A DNA stretch of 64,000 nucleotides from Pseudooceanicola sp. HF7. Its GTDB lineage: Bacteria > Pseudomonadota > Alphaproteobacteria > Rhodobacterales > Rhodobacteraceae. The stretch covers positions 1 to 64,000 of the forward strand of contig NZ_JAATOW010000010.1 of assembly GCF_011806405.1 (NCBI RefSeq), read 5' to 3'. Below the pieces are notes generated by a model. The model searched no databases. It saw only the letters and a list, made by a program, of their open reading frames with translations, and was not told the DNA's origin. Positions 1 through 8,739 of the stretch are shown one piece after another. Numbering within the stretch: position 1 is the stretch's first letter; the number at the start of each line of letters is the position of its first letter. The position numbers and the translations under genes were made by a program.

Positions 1-877
1 GCACCATGCGATGCGCCATGACATCTCCGGCCAGCTCCGCGACATCCTCCGGCAGGGCATAATCGCGCCCCTGGATATGCGCCCGTGCCTTGGCCCCGGC
101 TGCCAGCGCAAGCGAGCCTCGCGGCGAAACCGCGTGTTCGATATCCTCGGCAAGCGGCCCGTCGCGCGTGGCGGTCACCAGCCTGACGATGTAATCGCGC
201 AGCTCCGGTGACAGATGCACCGCCATCGCCGCGCGCTGCGCCTCTTTCCGGGCGGCCAGAGCCAGGCGCGGCGGGGCGGCGGGCGTTTCTGCGCTTTCGG
301 CTTCGACCAGGTCCAGGATACGCCGTTCGGTCTGCGCATCCGGCAGCTCCAGCGTGGTGTAGAGCAGGAAGCGGTCCAGCTGGGCTTCGGGCAGCGGGAA
401 GGTGCCGTCATGTTCGATCGGGTTCTGGGTGGCGACCACAAGGAAGGGATCGGGCAGAGGATGCGTCTCGTTGCCGGCCGTCACCTGGTTCTCTGCCATG
501 GCCTCCAGCAGGGCGGATTGCACCTTTGGCGGGGCGCGGTTGATTTCATCGACCAGGACAAGGTTATGAAACACCGGGCCGGGGACAAATTCGAAGCTGC
601 CCGTCTGAGGGCGAAAGACCGGCGTGCCCGTCAGATCCGAGGGCATCAGGTCCGGCGTGCACTGGATCCGGGCAAAGCTGCCCTCCACCGCGCGCGACAG
701 CCATTTGACCGCGCGGGTCTTGGCCAGGCCCGGAGGCCCCTCGACCAGAAGGTGCCCCCCGGCGAGCAATGAAATCAACAGGCGTTCGATCAGCCGCTCA
801 TGGCCGATCAGCCCCTGCTCCAGATAGCCCGACAGCGCAGCGATCCCCTGTGGCGGGGTTTCGGACAAGGTGTCCAT
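1..877 (-). CDS. MoxR-family AAA+ ATPase (3' end outside window)
   Basis: AAA+ ATPase of the MoxR family, usually a chaperone that activates metalloenzymes or acts with von Willebrand A proteins. The reading frame is open to the left edge, so the C-terminus is missing. I see a Walker A motif GPPGLAKT at about residues 47-54, a Walker B LVLVDEINR at about 106-114, and a QNP sensor motif further on, all typical of MoxR. The ATG at 877 follows a good ribosome site (GGAGGGAGAGG). Family members normally precede DUF58 and VWA-domain genes; those would lie left of the window. Identity as MoxR is secure, the client is unknown. Confidence 0.9.
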   Translation of the reverse strand, partial: MDTLSETPPQGIAALSGYLEQGLIGHERLIERLLISLLAGGHLLVEGPPGLAKTRAVKWLSRAVEGSFARIQCTPDLMPSDLTGTPVFRPQTGSFEFVPGPVFHNLVLVDEINRAPPKVQSALLEAMAENQVTAGNETHPLPDPFLVVATQNPIEHDGTFPLPEAQLDRFLLYTTLELPDAQTERRILDLVEAESAETPAAPPRLALAARKEAQRAAMAVHLSPELRDYIVRLVTATRDGPLAEDIEHAVSPRGSLALAAGAKARAHIQGRDYALPEDVAELAGDVMAHRMV

Positions 878-1589
878 GGTTCCTCTCCCTCCGCCGGTCG
901 GGCGGCCTTCGCCGCGATGCTAGCCCATCGCCCCACCCCGGCCTATCTAGCCCAAAGTCGTACCGACCCTGGCGCGGCATGGGGGGTGCCTGGTTGGGAG
1001 AAACGAGCCTGTAGCGTGGGCCGAGACCGCTTGGTGGCCGACCTGAAGCGTCTGGAGGCGCGTGACACCAACGGCGCTTACTAAGTGAATTTACGGTTAA
1101 AAGCGCCCCTGTTGCGGAACCAAGGAATTGGTCTGATTTTCACGGTAGTTTCAAAGCTCAATAGGGCGACCAATTCCAACATTTCCAACGTTTCGAGAAA
1201 TAGCCTCCGGGCGCCATCGGGCACGTCAATTGTCAGCAAAATCAAAGAGGATAACCCGATCCGGTTTGCCTGTCGGTCCGATGAGAAGCGAGATACCAGG
1301 CACCGTCGTGAGAAAAATCTGAAAGCACCTCAGGTACGGCCAAGAATGGGCAATTTCCCACAGCTCTTCATGTCTGCGAAGTGGTCCAGCGGAAGTCCCG
1401 GCAAGCTCGGACCTGCGCGCCCTCACAGGCCCTCTGGTGTCCGATACAATCAACCGAACAATGTTGGCCGTGCGGCTGCTGGTTCATCTGAGAAGCTCCC
1501 TAAGTCGCTCTGACCAACCGGCTGGCCGGAGAAACTCGTTCAGAACAAAGCCACTGCAAAGACGTCCGGCCACCCTGCCCGCTTTATCA
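878..1589. other. Intergenic region without recognisable genes
   Basis: About 700 bases between the MoxR gene start and the repC end. The short open frames here have no recognisable protein features, and the G+C content falls towards the repC side. It probably holds the moxR promoter and plasmid replication or partition sequences next to the palindromes at 1590 and 1716. No RNA gene was recognised. Confidence 0.5.
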
Positions 1590-1605
1590 CTTAACAGCTG
1601 TTAAG
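1590..1605. repeat. 16-bp palindrome, candidate plasmid centromere (parS) copy 1
   Basis: Perfect 16-bp palindrome CTTAACAGCTGTTAAG, repeated exactly at 1716-1731. RepB centromere sites of repABC plasmids are 16-bp palindromes of the type GTTNNNNGCNNNNAAC. This sequence has the same length, the TT/AA flanks and the central GC, but with C/G at the outermost positions. Its place just beyond repC fits one of the known locations for par sites. Confidence 0.65.
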
Positions 1606-1715
1606 TCCTACGTGCCGCCACCAGCCAAAACACGCTACAACCCAAGAACTCAACGCACGCCATCCAGAAACACCTACGCAAACCAACACCCACGTCCAAA
1701 ACCCCATCCGGCCCA

Positions 1716-1731
1716 CTTAACAGCTGTTAAG
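1716..1731. repeat. 16-bp palindrome, candidate parS copy 2, containing the repC stop codon
   Basis: Second exact copy of CTTAACAGCTGTTAAG, 126 bp from the first (start to start). The TAA stop codon of repC (1727-1729, minus strand) lies inside it, so the site overlaps the end of the coding sequence. Two exact copies of a 16-bp palindrome this close together are unlikely by chance, which supports a binding site for RepB. Confidence 0.65.
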
Positions 1732-2938
1732 CCGCCTTCCGCCCCCCGTTCATCAGCGCCATGATCATCGGTCCGCAAGAGAACGCGCCTTCCGCCGCCT
1801 TGGCGCTCAGTGCGCGCAGGTAGCCCCCGGGCGAGCGGATTTCCGTGAACCGCTCCAGCATCGCCACCACGACGACAGCTGCCTGTTCCGGGCCCATAAG
1901 CCGGCAAGCCTCGTCCCAGGCAGAGCTGTTGATCCCCATCGCAGGCCGAACCTGGCTGGCGGCATTGAAAAGTTGATGCCAATGCCGGATCGGCCCTTCG
2001 TGGAAATCGTGGATGGAGGGACAGGCCGACAGGATCAACCTCAGGGGAATGCGTGGCATGGGCCGTTCGACCTCTTCCCCAGCCTCTTCCTCCGTCAGCG
2101 CCTCCTCTGGTCGGTCCTCGACCACGGTGCCGCAGGCCTGCTCCACCTGTTCAAATACAAGAGAGTCTTTATCTGAATTCTGATGGTGCTGCTCAGATTG
2201 ACGCGCAGTGGTGCTCAGATCCTCTGTTTCGGTGCCGTCGATCAGGGTTCTTGCCTGGTCCAGCGCGGCCTCCAGATCGATCCGCAGGGCGTTCAGATCG
2301 GCTTCGGTCAGCTTGCGCCGCAGGGCCCGGGCGCTCAGCGCGGCCTTGTCCGCGAAGTAGTCCCAGGCATCCTGGCCCGGGGTCAGCTCCGCGCCGTAGC
2401 TGGCAACGGCGGCCAGATCCCGGCGCATCAGGCTGACGCATTCCCGCAGGCGGCGCAGATGCTCTTCCGCCGCACGGATCTCTTCTGCGGCTGCGGTGAT
2501 TTCGGCGGCACGCCGGGGCAGGGGCGACAGGTCAAAGCCATAGGCCACCCGGGCCTCCCCAAGGCTGCGGCTGTAGCGCTTGCCATTGGGGCTGTCGCGG
2601 CGCTGGACAAAACCGGCCTCGATCAGCCGGGCCAGGTGGCGGCGCATGGTCGAACAGGCCATGCCGTTCAGCCGCTCGCAAAGCGCCTTGTTGGAGGGGT
2701 AGACGATCATCTGCGCCTCTCCGCCTAGCATGTCATCGGGATAAAAGCTGATAAGTCCCTGCAGGACAGTCAGCTCCCGTTCGGACAGGCCAAAGGCGGA
2801 TTGCGCCTTGGACAGCTCCCGAAACAGGGCCCACTTGTTGACCGGATGCGTGGCACCGGCCGCCTCGCGCCGCTCCGCTGCCTGCAATTGGACATGCGTG
2901 ATCGGTCGCTGAAACGACGAAAACGGGATGTATTCCAT
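1727..2938 (-). CDS. repC: Replication initiator RepC
   Basis: Replication initiator of a repABC plasmid. It binds the origin, which in characterised repABC plasmids lies inside repC itself. The 403-residue product begins MEYIPFSSFQRPITH, the typical start of Rhodobacterales RepC, followed by a winged-helix region with the characteristic stretch SPNGKRYSRS and an alpha-helical middle part. A GTG 36 bp upstream (2974) also keeps the frame open, but I prefer the ATG at 2938 by similarity to the family; neither start has a strong ribosome site. The gene is last in repA-repB-repC and is separated from repB by a leader holding the antisense RNA. Confidence 0.92.
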   Translation of the reverse strand: MEYIPFSSFQRPITHVQLQAAERREAAGATHPVNKWALFRELSKAQSAFGLSERELTVLQGLISFYPDDMLGGEAQMIVYPSNKALCERLNGMACSTMRRHLARLIEAGFVQRRDSPNGKRYSRSLGEARVAYGFDLSPLPRRAAEITAAAEEIRAAEEHLRRLRECVSLMRRDLAAVASYGAELTPGQDAWDYFADKAALSARALRRKLTEADLNALRIDLEAALDQARTLIDGTETEDLSTTARQSEQHHQNSDKDSLVFEQVEQACGTVVEDRPEEALTEEEAGEEVERPMPRIPLRLILSACPSIHDFHEGPIRHWHQLFNAASQVRPAMGINSSAWDEACRLMGPEQAAVVVVAMLERFTEIRSPGGYLRALSAKAAEGAFSCGPMIMALMNGGRKAA

Positions 2939-2988
2939 GTTTTTTGTCACGAAGGCAAAACTGTAGCGGCCCACGAAACGCTTTGCGC

Positions 2989-3110
2989 TTGCGGGTTGGA
3001 CATCGGCTCGCTAAAGTCAGAGGTGCGAAAACTGAGTTTTGTTGCGAGCTAGTCCCGTGACGAAACCACTCTTAAAGGTCTCGTGAAGCTGGCTTCTCGG
3101 GGCCTTTTTT
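2989..3110 (+). ncRNA. Counter-transcribed RNA between repB and repC (incompatibility RNA), with promoter and terminator
   Basis: repABC plasmids carry a small antisense RNA in the repB-repC gap that lowers RepC synthesis and gives incompatibility. Here the plus strand has TTGCGG (2989-2994), 17 bases, then TAAAGT (3012-3017), a plausible promoter. An intrinsic terminator follows: stem 3077-3089 pairing with 3092-3104, then six T at 3105-3110. The predicted RNA is about 85 nt and lies opposite the repC leader. The promoter assignment is an inference; the terminator is clear. Confidence 0.7.
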
Positions 3111-3154
3111 CTATCCTGCCTCTTGTCGTGCCTCCTTGTTTTTCACTGCTTCCC

Positions 3155-4072
3155 TCAATCTTCCGCCCGCTTGTAACGCGCGTGAAGCTCTTGCAGCAGG
3201 GCCGGGGCATTGCCTTCCAGCCAGCTGACGAATTTCGGGTCCTGCGCCTGCAGGTCAAGCTTCAGACGCTTGCCGCGGCTGCCGGTCTTGACCGTGGCGC
3301 GGCCCACGCCGGGGATTTCCTGGCCGCTCTCCGCCGTAGCGGGGGCAGGGCGCGCGGGCGCATTGGCCTGCGTCGCCGCCAAGGCGGCAAGAAAGGCCTG
3401 GTCAGAGGTCTCTCCGATAGTTTCGCCCTGCGCGCTTGCGGCGGCCTCCAGCAGGGGCGCGCGCTCTGCGCCCTCGGCCAGGGCGCGCTTCAGCTCTTCC
3501 CAGCGGGGGCGGCCGATGCCCGGTGCGGCGCCGATCGCGCGGATCAGGTCATCGCCCACCGTGCGCACCACGCTCAACATCTGTGAAACGCCGGCCTCTG
3601 TCAGGTTCAGAACCTCTGCCACGCCCTTGTTGCTGCGCTCACCCTCTGCCAGGTGGTCGCCTTCCAGCAGGGCAGAGGCTACCAGCGCGCGTTCGATGAA
3701 GCTCAGATCGCGGCGCGCCTGGTTCTCAAGCAGCTGATCTTTCAGGGCCTGGTCGTCTTCCAGCTCCGTGATGATCGCGCGGACGGGCTTGCCCAGCTGG
3801 CGGCAGGCCTCAAGCCGGCGCCGCCCGTAGATTAGGCTGTAACGGCCGCCTTCGGCCGGGCGCAGCAGGATCGGCACCCGCTGTCCGTTCCGCTCGACCG
3901 AGGCTTTCAGATCCGTCACATCGATTTGCAACCGGTCTTCCAACCGCCCGCCGGTATCGATCAGCGCCGGGTCGACCTCGGAAATGCCGCCGCGCAGACG
4001 CCGGTTTTCCCGAACGTCCGGCGCATTGTAGAGCGTGCTGAGCGCGGGGTTGAGTTTAGCCCTTCTTGCCAT
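3155..4072 (-). CDS. repB: Plasmid partition protein RepB (ParB family)
   Basis: Centromere-binding ParB-type protein for plasmid segregation, partner of RepA. The 305-residue product has the ParB N-terminal domain with the sequence YGRRRLEACRQLGKP, and a helix-turn-helix at about residues 147-165 (NKGVAEVLNLTEAGVSQML). The ATG at 4072 is preceded by GGAGGACGTG. A GTG at 4075 directly before it sits too close to the ribosome site. The start overlaps the repA end by 17 bp, consistent with coupled translation. The likely binding sites are the palindromes at 1590 and 1716. Confidence 0.93.
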   Translation of the reverse strand: MARRAKLNPALSTLYNAPDVRENRRLRGGISEVDPALIDTGGRLEDRLQIDVTDLKASVERNGQRVPILLRPAEGGRYSLIYGRRRLEACRQLGKPVRAIITELEDDQALKDQLLENQARRDLSFIERALVASALLEGDHLAEGERSNKGVAEVLNLTEAGVSQMLSVVRTVGDDLIRAIGAAPGIGRPRWEELKRALAEGAERAPLLEAAASAQGETIGETSDQAFLAALAATQANAPARPAPATAESGQEIPGVGRATVKTGSRGKRLKLDLQAQDPKFVSWLEGNAPALLQELHARYKRAED

Positions 4073-5261
4073 CACGTCCTCCGGTTCGGCCCCAGGTGTC
4101 CTGGATCAGCACGGCAATTTCATCGTTCACCGCGTTCATGGATTCCACGGCGCGGTCATAGGTGGTGCGGGTGAAATCCTTGCGGTCGACCTCGTACAGG
4201 GTCTGCTTGGTCAGGCCGGCGTCGGAAATCGCAGTGGATTCAACCATTTGGTTGGTCAGGACAGAGCGCCCGAACAGGCCGCGGATAAAGGCGATCATCT
4301 CTGTCTGCGGCGCATCGCCCACCTTGTAACGGGTCGGCAGGAACTTCAGCCACTCGTACCGCAGGTTGGCGCCCGCATCGCGGATCACGCCCAGCAGGTC
4401 AGAGGTCATCCGCAGGAACTGGCTCATGGACATCAGGTCCAGCATCTGAGGATGTACGGTCACCAGCACCCCGGTCGAGGCTGATAGCGCTGACATCGTC
4501 AGGAAGCCAAGCTGCGGCGGGCAGTCGATCACCACAACGTCGTAATCGGTGTCGACCTCGTCCAGCGCGTCCCGCACCCTTGAGAAAAAGGCCTTTGCCC
4601 CGCCAAGTGCGATGGCCGCCGGCGTCTCATGTTCGAATTCCATCAGCTCCAGGTTGCCGGGAATCAGGTCCAGACCGCGCATGTAGGTCTTGCGGATCAC
4701 GTCGCGGATCGGCAGCGGATCCTCGTAGGCGACCACGTCGTAAAGCGTGCCGCCCTCCATCAGGTCGATTTCCGGCTGAATGCCGTGCAGCGCAGAAAGA
4801 GAGGCCTGCGGATCCAGGTCGATGGCCAGCACGCGGTAGCCCTTCAGCGCCAGCCGCTGCGCCAGGTGGGCAGAGGTCGTGGTCTTGCCCGAGCCGCCCT
4901 TGAAGTTCACAACGGAGATCACCTGAAGCTCATCTCCGTCCCGGCGCCCGGGCACGTAAGTATTTGTCTTCTTGGCGTTTTTCTCAAGCGCGTGGCGGAT
5001 TTCCCAGATATCGTCCAGGGTGTAGCGCCGGTGGTTGCCGGCGGTCATGTCGACCTCGGGGATCTTTCCCTCGCGGTGCAGCTTGCGCAGGTAGGTGTGA
5101 TCGACACCCAGAAGCTCCGCCGCCTCTCCGCTGGTGAGGCTGCGCATGGCCTTCTTGGCATCGGGCGGAAAATGGGCTTCCCTCTGCGCATGCAGGTTGG
5201 CCGCAAGAAGCTCTGCGTAATGCCCGATGGCGATATCGAGGTCCTGATCTGTCTCTGTCAT
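4056..5261 (-). CDS. repA: Plasmid partition ATPase RepA (ParA family)
   Basis: ParA-type ATPase that moves plasmid copies apart together with RepB and represses the repABC promoter. The 401-residue protein has an N-terminal helix-turn-helix (about 42-64, SGEAAELLGVDHTYLRKLH), a deviant Walker A KGGSGKTT at 121-128 and a Walker B region VVVIDCPPQLGF, the standard RepA layout. The gene is first in the operon, with its promoter expected in the A+T-richer stretch at about 5265-5340. Length and domain order match full-length family members. Confidence 0.94.
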   Translation of the reverse strand: MTETDQDLDIAIGHYAELLAANLHAQREAHFPPDAKKAMRSLTSGEAAELLGVDHTYLRKLHREGKIPEVDMTAGNHRRYTLDDIWEIRHALEKNAKKTNTYVPGRRDGDELQVISVVNFKGGSGKTTTSAHLAQRLALKGYRVLAIDLDPQASLSALHGIQPEIDLMEGGTLYDVVAYEDPLPIRDVIRKTYMRGLDLIPGNLELMEFEHETPAAIALGGAKAFFSRVRDALDEVDTDYDVVVIDCPPQLGFLTMSALSASTGVLVTVHPQMLDLMSMSQFLRMTSDLLGVIRDAGANLRYEWLKFLPTRYKVGDAPQTEMIAFIRGLFGRSVLTNQMVESTAISDAGLTKQTLYEVDRKDFTRTTYDRAVESMNAVNDEIAVLIQDTWGRTGGRDGKKG

Positions 5262-5607
5262 ATCCCGCTCGATTCGTGGGCGCGGTTTTTCTCGGAACTC
5301 GCGCTATTTTTCGAGACTATTGCCTGCCGACCCGGAGTCGCGCAAGTGTTTTCCACCGGGATCGGGGTGGAACGGGGGCCTAACCCCCTTTCAACAGGGA
5401 AAAAGCTGCCCTGTCACGCCCCGTTTGGGCGGTGCCACCCGCAATCGCGCGAAAAAACCGCGCCCATGAGCAGGGCAGGGGGCCTGCACAGGGACGTACG
5501 ATTCGACGGCGGGGCAGGGGGCCAAAACCGGGCGGAGCGGCACGCGCGCGGGGCACGGCCCCCCTTGCGCGCCGCTTGTCGCTGCCGCTCCCGCGCGCAG
5601 GGAAGGG
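5262..5607. other. repA upstream region
   Basis: Some 345 bases between the repA start and the end of the flavoenzyme gene. The part next to repA is A+T-rich and should hold the repABC promoter. A small hairpin GGGGG/CCCCC (5374-5378 with 5384-5388) is followed by TTT and could end plus-strand transcripts weakly. No palindrome like the 1590/1716 pair was found here. Confidence 0.4.
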
Positions 5608-7644
5608 TCAGAGCATCCGCGTCAGGCGCAGGGCATCGTAGATCGCCGCATGGGTGTTGCGCGCGGCCACCGCATCGCCGATCCGGAACAGGCGGAAGCG
5701 GCCCGCCTCGTTCGGCGCAAGGCTTTGCGGGCGTCCTTCTGCCAGGGCCTCGTAATCCACCTCGCCAAGGTTGCGCGATAGGGGCTTGAGCGCGAAATAC
5801 ACATCGTCCAGCGGGCGCGTGCCATGGTTCACCACCACCTGGTCGACGATCCGCTCGCGGGTGACATCCCCGTAATCCGATCCCAGCACCGCCTTCAGCG
5901 CATTGCCCGCCTGCTCCACGGCGCGCAGCCGCCAGGTCACGGTAAAGGTGGTGTCCCGGGCCTGGAGCGCGCGCATGTAGGGCACCAGGTTCATGGCCAT
6001 GACCTCGGGGGCGAAACTGCGATCAGGCGTCACGATCTCCACCCGCGCCCCGGTGGCCGAGATCACATCCGCGGCCTGCAGCCCGGCGTGATCCCCCGCA
6101 TCGTCATAGACCAGCACGTTGCGCCCCGCCGCCACGTCGCCCGACAGGATATCCCAGGCAGAGACGACCAGCGCATTGCCCGCGCGCAGCACCTCCGTAT
6201 GGGGCATCCCGCCGGTGGCGACGATCACCTCGTCCGGGTCGGTGGCCAGGATATCCTCTGCCTCGGCATAGGTGTTGAAACGGAAGGTTACCCCGGCTTT
6301 CTCGCATTGCGCCAGCCGCCACGCGATGATGGAGGACATCTCCCGCCGGCGTTCCTGCAAGGCCGTCAGGCGGATCTGCCCGCCGGGCTGGTCCGCCGCC
6401 TCGAAGACGGTGACCAGGTGACCCCGGGCGGCGGCCACACGGGCGGCTTCCATCCCGGCGGGCCCCGCGCCCAGGATGGTCACGCGTTTCTGAGCCTCTG
6501 CCGGCGCGATGGCATGGGGCTGCTCTTCCTCGCGCCCTGTCGAGGGGTTGTGCAGGCAAAGCGCCATGCCGCCCTGGTAGATCCGGTCCAGGCAGTAGTT
6601 CGCGCCCACGCAGGGGCGGATGTCCTCTTCGCGGCCCTCGACGACCTTCCGCACCAGGTGGGGATCGGCCATATGGGCGCGGGTCATGCCCACCATGTCC
6701 AGCTTGCCGCTGGCGATGGCATGGCGGGCGGTGGCCACATCGGGGATCTTGGCCGCGTGAAAGGTGGGAAAATCGGTGGCGGCGCGGATCTCTCCAGCGA
6801 AATCCAGGTGCGGGGCGTTGCGCATCCCCTGTATCGGGATCACGTCGGTCAGGCCGGGATCGGTGTCGATGTGGCCGCGCACCACGTTCAGGAAATCCAC
6901 CAGCCCGCTGTCCTTGAGCTTCTGCGACATGGCCAGCCCCTCGGCCTTGCCGAACCCGCCAGGCAGACACTCGTCACCGCTGTAGCGCACGCCCACCAGG
7001 AACGCCTCGCCGCAGCGCCTGCGGATCTCGCGCAGCACGTCGAAGGCAAAGCGCATGCGGTTGTCCAGATCGCCGCCATAGGGCGCGTCAAGATCGTTGG
7101 TCAGGGGGGAAAAGAACTGATCCATCAGATGGCCATAGGCTTCAAGCTCGATGCCATCGAGCCCCGCCGCCTTCATCCGCTCGGCCGCGTCGCCGTAATC
7201 CTGGATGATGCGGGCGATGTCCCAATCCTCCATCTTCTTGGGAAAGGCCCGGTGCGCCGGCTCGCGCTCATGCCCCGGAGAGACCACCGGCAGCCAGTCC
7301 GCCTTGTCCCAGCGGGTGCGGCGGCCAAGGTGGGTAAGCTGGATCATCACCGCGCAGCCCTCGTCGTGGCACTCCTGCGTCAGCTTGGCCATGTGGCCCA
7401 CCACCTCGTCCTTCCAGGCCAGGATATTGTTGAACACCGGCGGGCTGTCCCGAGAGACAGAGGCAGAGCCGGCCGTCATCGTCAGCGCCACGCCCGCCCT
7501 GGCCCGCTCCCGGTGATAGGCCCGGTACCGCGCCTTGGGCATCCCGTCGTCGGGATAGGCCGGCTCATGACTGGTGATCATGATGCGGTTCTTCAGCGTC
7601 AGGTGTTTCAGCTGGTAGGGCTGCATGAGCGGATCATTGGACAT
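5608..7644 (-). CDS. Old-Yellow-Enzyme/trimethylamine-dehydrogenase-type demethylase, N-methylproline or dimethylglycine demethylase-like
   Basis: Two-part flavoenzyme of 678 residues: an N-terminal FMN TIM barrel (about 1-330), a short cysteine-containing linker, and a C-terminal pyridine-nucleotide-disulfide-type domain with the dinucleotide motif ILGAGPAG. This is the layout of trimethylamine dehydrogenase, 2,4-dienoyl-CoA reductase and the stachydrine/dimethylglycine demethylases. The cluster-binding region reads CVGANYC, with an alanine where trimethylamine dehydrogenase has its second cysteine, and one more Cys follows (LCLHNP). I chose the ATG at 7644 (MSNDPLMQPYQLKH) because upstream residues are not family-like and a GAGGT precedes it. 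It lies downstream of the tetR gene and shares an operator-like box with it. The exact N-methyl substrate cannot be read from sequence. Confidence 0.75.
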   Translation of the reverse strand: MSNDPLMQPYQLKHLTLKNRIMITSHEPAYPDDGMPKARYRAYHRERARAGVALTMTAGSASVSRDSPPVFNNILAWKDEVVGHMAKLTQECHDEGCAVMIQLTHLGRRTRWDKADWLPVVSPGHEREPAHRAFPKKMEDWDIARIIQDYGDAAERMKAAGLDGIELEAYGHLMDQFFSPLTNDLDAPYGGDLDNRMRFAFDVLREIRRRCGEAFLVGVRYSGDECLPGGFGKAEGLAMSQKLKDSGLVDFLNVVRGHIDTDPGLTDVIPIQGMRNAPHLDFAGEIRAATDFPTFHAAKIPDVATARHAIASGKLDMVGMTRAHMADPHLVRKVVEGREEDIRPCVGANYCLDRIYQGGMALCLHNPSTGREEEQPHAIAPAEAQKRVTILGAGPAGMEAARVAAARGHLVTVFEAADQPGGQIRLTALQERRREMSSIIAWRLAQCEKAGVTFRFNTYAEAEDILATDPDEVIVATGGMPHTEVLRAGNALVVSAWDILSGDVAAGRNVLVYDDAGDHAGLQAADVISATGARVEIVTPDRSFAPEVMAMNLVPYMRALQARDTTFTVTWRLRAVEQAGNALKAVLGSDYGDVTRERIVDQVVVNHGTRPLDDVYFALKPLSRNLGEVDYEALAEGRPQSLAPNEAGRFRLFRIGDAVAARNTHAAIYDALRLTRML

Positions 7645-7978
7645 CGGGGACCTCGTGAAGACCAAGCCTGGGGCTGATGTCGAGCGTTTCCGAAAATGTT
7701 CACTTGTGTCAATTAAAAGATCACCGGTGTTTGGGCTGGCGCAGGCAGCCCCTTGTGCGCCCACGAGCCCACTGGCAAAAGTTTCGACGGCGCTGCAGGG
7801 GGTTACGGTCCGTCAGCCCGCCGTTCAGACCAAATCAAGCTGGCAGGAAAACCGACTCCGAGTACCCCAAGCCTGACCCGTCCCGCCCAAGTCACGGGCA
7901 ACAGGGCAGGGGACCAGCCCCGACATGTTAAAGCCACAGGGCAGGGGCCTCGGGACAAGCCGCAGGTGGCGCGCGCCC
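7645..7978. other. Intergenic region between tetR and the demethylase gene
   Basis: About 330 bases containing the promoter of the flavoenzyme gene with its operator-like box at 7693-7713. Nothing else recognisable. Confidence 0.45.
7693..7713 (-). promoter_or_regulatory. TetR-type operator candidate in the demethylase promoter
   Basis: Pattern AAAATGT-N-CAC-N3-TGTC-N-AT on the plus strand, matched with identical spacing at 8654-8674 upstream of the tetR gene. On the coding (minus) strand it begins with TTGACA, a consensus -35 box, so a bound repressor would block polymerase. The site is 49 bp upstream of the flavoenzyme start. Confidence 0.6.
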
Positions 7979-8617
7979 TCAGCCCGCCTGCGCCGCGTAT
8001 CCGATCCGCGCCTTGAAGCGGGCCATCTCGGCCTCGGTCGGTCGCTGCCCGGTATAGACCTCGACGTAATGGGGATGGCGCTGCAGGCGCTCTTCCAGGC
8101 TTTCGGCCACGCGGGTCGCGATATAACCGATCTGGACCAGGTAGATCGTCCGCGCGCGCACATCGGCATCCTCCGCTCCGTGCCCCCAGCGGATCAGCAT
8201 CTGGCGCAGGGCCTCCAGGCGCCGCTCATCGGCCTGCTGAAGACGCGCCAGGACCTGCGGATCCTGCTGCGCCCAGGCCCGCACTGCGGTCTCGAGCGGG
8301 GCATCAAAGCTGTTCTGCGGCATGAAGATCGCGATGACATTCAGCATCGCCTCGGTCACGGTCGCGGCGTAGTCCTCTGTCGCGGCGATGAGCGGAAGGG
8401 TGGTGCTGCGCTCCCAGCGATCCAGCAATCCGGCCAGCAGCTCCTTTCGATCCTTGAAGAACCAGTAGAAGCTGGTGCGCGACAATTCCAGCGCATTGGC
8501 CAGCGGCATGATCTTCACCGCATCGACGCCCTTGTCGACCAGCGCGCCATAGGCCGCGTCCAGCCAAAGCTCCTGTGATCCGCGCCACCCGCGGGTCTGG
8601 GCCGTGTCTTCGCTCAT
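7979..8617 (-). CDS. TetR/AcrR-family transcriptional regulator
   Basis: One-component repressor of 212 residues with the N-terminal TetR helix-turn-helix (ELSRTSFYWFFKDRKELLAGL, about residues 43-63) and a helical ligand-binding C-terminal domain. The ATG at 8617 gives the family's usual length; upstream frame is non-coding in character. The gene is on the same strand as the demethylase-like gene and just upstream of it, and a shared 21-bp box in both promoters suggests it controls that gene and itself. The ligand may be the substrate of the flavoenzyme. Confidence 0.88.
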   Translation of the reverse strand: MSEDTAQTRGWRGSQELWLDAAYGALVDKGVDAVKIMPLANALELSRTSFYWFFKDRKELLAGLLDRWERSTTLPLIAATEDYAATVTEAMLNVIAIFMPQNSFDAPLETAVRAWAQQDPQVLARLQQADERRLEALRQMLIRWGHGAEDADVRARTIYLVQIGYIATRVAESLEERLQRHPHYVEVYTGQRPTEAEMARFKARIGYAAQAG

Positions 8618-8653
8618 GGGACTTTCCGCCGGTTGCCGCGCCACATTGTCCAC

Positions 8654-8674
8654 AAAATGTGCACCCCTGTCGAT
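8654..8674 (-). promoter_or_regulatory. TetR-type operator candidate in the tetR promoter
   Basis: Same pattern as at 7693-7713. On the minus strand, TCGACA and GACAAT stand 17 bp apart and form a reasonable promoter overlapping the box, 37 bp upstream of the tetR start. Autoregulation is inferred. Confidence 0.6.
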
Positions 8675-8739
8675 ACACCGCGCAAAACCCGCTGGCACGC
8701 CAACCCGCGCCTTTCTTCTTGCCGGCAAACTCCGGGGGA

